Assembly: GCA_020845575.1 (NCBI GenBank)
Contig: JADLFL010000067.1
Coordinates: forward strand, 1-64,000
DNA length: 64,000 bases
Source of the DNA: Acidobacteriota bacterium
GTDB lineage: Bacteria; Acidobacteriota; Vicinamibacteria; Vicinamibacterales; Vicinamibacteraceae
Direction of reading: 5' to 3'
Made by a program: the position numbers and the translations under genes. The first letter of the stretch is position 1. Each line of letters starts with the position of its first letter. The notes beneath the pieces are model-generated. The model saw only the letters and a program-made list of their open reading frames with translations. It ran no database searches and had not been told where the DNA came from. Positions 61,902 to 64,000 of the stretch are shown here, piece after piece.

Positions 61902-62599
61902 GGCTTGAACTTCTCTTCCTTCTGCAGGCGACGCATGACCGCGTCGGCTTCCTGCCGCTGCAGGTCCATCCCGACGCGCACCTTGTAGATCACCTGCCCC
62001 CCGGCGGGCGGCGCCACGACATAGGCCTTGTAGCCGCGCGACTGCAGCCGCTGCGCGATGGCGTCGGCCTCGGGCCTGTTCTTCAGCGCCGTCACCTGCA
62101 CCGTGAACCCGCCATCCTCCGCGGGGGCAGGTGGTGCCGCTGGTGTGGCAGTTGGAGCGGCAGCCGGTGTGGCGGGAGGCGGTGCTGGCGTCGGAGGCGC
62201 AGCCTTCGCGAGTTCCGTCGGAGCCGGCGTCGGCTCCACGGACGGTGGCGGAGTCGGTGCGGGCGTGGTCGTGCTCGCGAGGTCACTCGCCGCACCTGCC
62301 GCCACGGGCGCCGGTGCGGCGTCGCGGGCAGGCAGGGTCTCGGGATAGCTGAGACCCGCGACGGGCGTCGGCTCGCCTGTCGACGGTGCCGCGGCGGTGT
62401 CGTCGTCGACGCCGATGCTTGTCGCGTCGGCGATCCCGGTGCCGGAGAGACCGCGCGCCGTATGGACGCCGCGCCCGACCAGGATCCCGCAGAGAAAGAT
62501 CACGGCCGACACGACTGTCGTCGCCATGAACAGGAACACCAGCTGCTTGCCGCTCAGCTGAATCTCGTGAAAGCCGTCGTCGTGAAGTTCGTGGGCCAT
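61886..62599 (-). CDS. SPOR-domain membrane protein
   Basis: A 237-residue bitopic protein. ATG at 62599 (MAHELHDDGFHEIQLSGKQL) is chosen because it begins just before the membrane helix (LVFLFMATTVVSAVIFLCGI); the frame runs on upstream without homology. A Pro/Ala/Thr-rich periplasmic linker of about 110 residues follows, then a SPOR domain (GGFTVQVTALKNRPEADAIA, YVVAPPAGGQVIYKVRVG) that binds denuded glycan strands at the division septum. It is likely to be a cell-division factor of the FtsN/DedD type. It overlaps lnt. Confidence 0.85.
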   Translation of the reverse strand: MAHELHDDGFHEIQLSGKQLVFLFMATTVVSAVIFLCGILVGRGVHTARGLSGTGIADATSIGVDDDTAAAPSTGEPTPVAGLSYPETLPARDAAPAPVAAGAASDLASTTTPAPTPPPSVEPTPAPTELAKAAPPTPAPPPATPAAAPTATPAAPPAPAEDGGFTVQVTALKNRPEADAIAQRLQSRGYKAYVVAPPAGGQVIYKVRVGMDLQRQEADAVMRRLQKEEKFKPWITR

Positions 62600-62744
62600 G
62601 CGCGCACCCAGGACGCGAACCGACGGGCTGGGAGGCCAGGGTCCTGCGTCTGCTGGAGACGAATCCAGGGACGACCGGATCGCGAGTGCAACGTGCCCCG
62701 GCACTCTACGGTCCAGACAAGCCGCGAGTGTAACACCCTCGTGT

Positions 62745-64000
62745 CTACGGTGTCTTCGGTGGCGTGGCCCTGATGCGGGTCACAAGGGCTCGCGCCTCGG
62801 TCGACTCCGGTGCGAGGACCGCAGCCCGCTCGGCATGCGGCAGCGCGGCGGCCGCGTCACCCGCCGAGAGGTACGCGTCGGCCAGCAGCAGCCGTGCCTC
62901 GACGCTCTCGGCGCTCCACAAGGAGATGGTCAGCGACTCGATCGCGTCGCGCAGGCGTCCGGCGCGCACCAGCACACGCCCCAGCGCCAGGTGGGTCTGT
63001 GCGTCGTACGGCGAGAGGTACAGCGCCTTGCGGTACTCGACGATCGCTTCGCGATCCTCCTGCCGCTCCGCCAATCGTTCGGCACGGTCGAAATGGAACC
63101 GCGCGAGCTGCTGATATTCCTGCTGCGTCCCCGTCACGAGCGCCGAATCGACGCGAATCGGCGAGGTTTCCGCGTCGCTCAGTCGTTCGAGGCCGCGCGG
63201 CACGCCGCCGATGGCATCGGGACGTGGCCGGTGCTGCCACTCGTCGAAGCGCGACGAGAGCTGTCGCGCCAGTTCCCGTTCTCGTACCGCCTCGGTGCCG
63301 TTGCCCGACGCCTGCAGCGCCGCCGCCAGAATGAAGTGCGCCTCGCCGTCTGCCGGCCTGCGGCGGACCACTTCACGCAGCCAGTAGATGGCGGCGGGCA
63401 CGTCCTTGTCGAGCCAGTAGGCGTACCCCAGATTGAAGAAATAGTCCGGCGACTCGGGGGCCGCTTCAGACGCCCTGGTGAAATACCACGCCGGCTTGCC
63501 GGTCTGTGGGGTGACTGTCGTACGGCGCGCCTGCACGACGCCGATGTTGTTGTAGACCGCGGCCGACGGCGATTCGTCGAGGAGGGCCTTGAACGTCGCG
63601 AAAGCGTCGTCCCACCGCGCGAGACGAATGAGGGACACGCCCGCCGCGAAGCGCGCGCGGCGCTTGAAACGCGAGGAGGCGGGCACGGCGTCGGCCGCGG
63701 CCAGCGCACACGCGTGTTGCTCCTCGTCGGTGCAGACCTCCCAGATGACCAGATGCGCGCGACCGTACTGCGGCGCGGCGGCGACGGCCTGCCGCAGGAA
63801 TCGCAGCTGCGTGGCGGGCGTCTCGGCGACGAGGCCCTTGGTGAAGGCCTCGAAGACCTCGAGCGACGGAGGTGAGTCGCTGGTCGAGGGCGTCTCGACG
63901 ACAGGCACACCCGCAATCGCCGCAGCCACGCGGTCGCTGAGCGCGAACACGTCCCGGAGCGGCCCCCGCTCGCGCACCTCGGGCCGCACGAGTCCGGCAT
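62745..64000 (-). CDS. TPR-repeat protein with FlgO-like segment (5' end outside window)
   Basis: The frame is open to the window edge, so at least 418 residues are seen and the N-terminus is missing. The first visible residues (GPLRDVFALSDRVAAAIAG) match the end of the FlgO/adenylate-cyclase-type TolB-like domain found in front of TPR proteins. About ten TPR-like helices follow: PDYFFNLGYAYWLDKDVPAAIYWLREV, DAQTHLALGRVLVRAGRLRDAIESL split over about 230-375, and ARLLLADAYLSAGDAAAALPHAERA. The role is unknown, often the sensory arm of a kinase or regulator; upstream sequence would decide. Confidence 0.75.
   Translation of the reverse strand, partial: AGLVRPEVRERGPLRDVFALSDRVAAAIAGVPVVETPSTSDSPPSLEVFEAFTKGLVAETPATQLRFLRQAVAAAPQYGRAHLVIWEVCTDEEQHACALAAADAVPASSRFKRRARFAAGVSLIRLARWDDAFATFKALLDESPSAAVYNNIGVVQARRTTVTPQTGKPAWYFTRASEAAPESPDYFFNLGYAYWLDKDVPAAIYWLREVVRRRPADGEAHFILAAALQASGNGTEAVRERELARQLSSRFDEWQHRPRPDAIGGVPRGLERLSDAETSPIRVDSALVTGTQQEYQQLARFHFDRAERLAERQEDREAIVEYRKALYLSPYDAQTHLALGRVLVRAGRLRDAIESLTISLWSAESVEARLLLADAYLSAGDAAAALPHAERAAVLAPESTEARALVTRIRATPPKTP

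Overview
The window looks like a chromosomal segment from a high-GC, diderm, LPS-bearing bacterium, most likely an Acidobacteriota member of the Vicinamibacteria type. The evidence is a permease of the acidobacterial duplicated orphan permease (ADOP) kind, an Oar-like TonB-dependent receptor, PEGA-domain kinase-like proteins, bacillithiol synthesis (BshC), and the LPS/envelope genes lptE and lnt. This taxonomic placement is inference from gene families. I saw no rRNA, tRNA, CRISPR array or prophage.

Layout. 0-2.7 kb: a 5'-truncated ADOP permease bracketed by copies of a palindromic repeat, then a Phd/PIN toxin-antitoxin pair. 2.7-9.3 kb (minus): a PEGA pseudokinase translationally coupled to carA and carB. 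9.4-14.6 kb (plus): bshC, a class A penicillin-binding protein and a parvulin lipoprotein. 14.6-33.2 kb: a large accessory catabolic locus. 33.2-38.7 kb: hrcA-grpE-dnaJ behind a CIRCE operator, prmA, convergent rsmE and a Ser/Thr kinase with a zinc ribbon. 38.9-40.2 kb: a lower-GC island with a Cys-rich secreted protein overlapping a lipoprotein. 40.2-46 kb: two exported Gfo/Idh/MocA oxidoreductases, pilT, an OmpA-domain remnant, recX and a CBM9-like secreted protein. 46-52.7 kb: a NatAB-type ABC exporter divergent from alaS, a lytic transglycosylase, a TerB-like protein and a four-helix 'holin IV' membrane protein. 52.7-54.3 kb: a HicBA toxin-antitoxin pair, an S4-domain protein and rpsT in repeat-rich DNA. 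54.3-64 kb: holA-lptE-leuS (minus), a GH2 glycosidase (plus), then lnt, a SPOR protein and a TPR protein cut by the window edge (all minus).

The most interesting region is the 14.6-33.2 kb locus. One minus-strand operon runs from a secreted FGE-like/Asp-box/YwqK-like protein through a TonB receptor, a four-carbon-acid-sugar kinase (DUF1537), a PdxA2-type dehydrogenase and an HpcH/HpaI aldolase to an iron-type alcohol dehydrogenase, with neighbours overlapping or nearly touching. Beside it, a 1342-residue protein joins a complete sodium:solute symporter to a second copy of the same FGE-like/Asp-box/YwqK-like module. It is followed by an IclR regulator and is divergent from a DapA-family lyase, a sulfatase and a class V aminotransferase. 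Two 25-bp AT-rich sites with the form TGAAAAT-N11-ATTTTCW, each over a TTGACA hexamer, stand in front of the two transcription blocks and are good candidates for the IclR operator. The simplest model is uptake and breakdown of a sulfated or otherwise modified sugar acid. The substrate is not readable from sequence.

Several structural signals cut across the window. There are tandem heptamer arrays of two related families (GGCATTC-like and GGTTGCC-like, four to five units each). Several promoters carry TATACT-type -10 boxes only 6-9 nt from the start codon, suggesting leaderless mRNAs. Two probable CTG start codons (PEGA pseudokinase and lnt) would be missed by standard gene calling.
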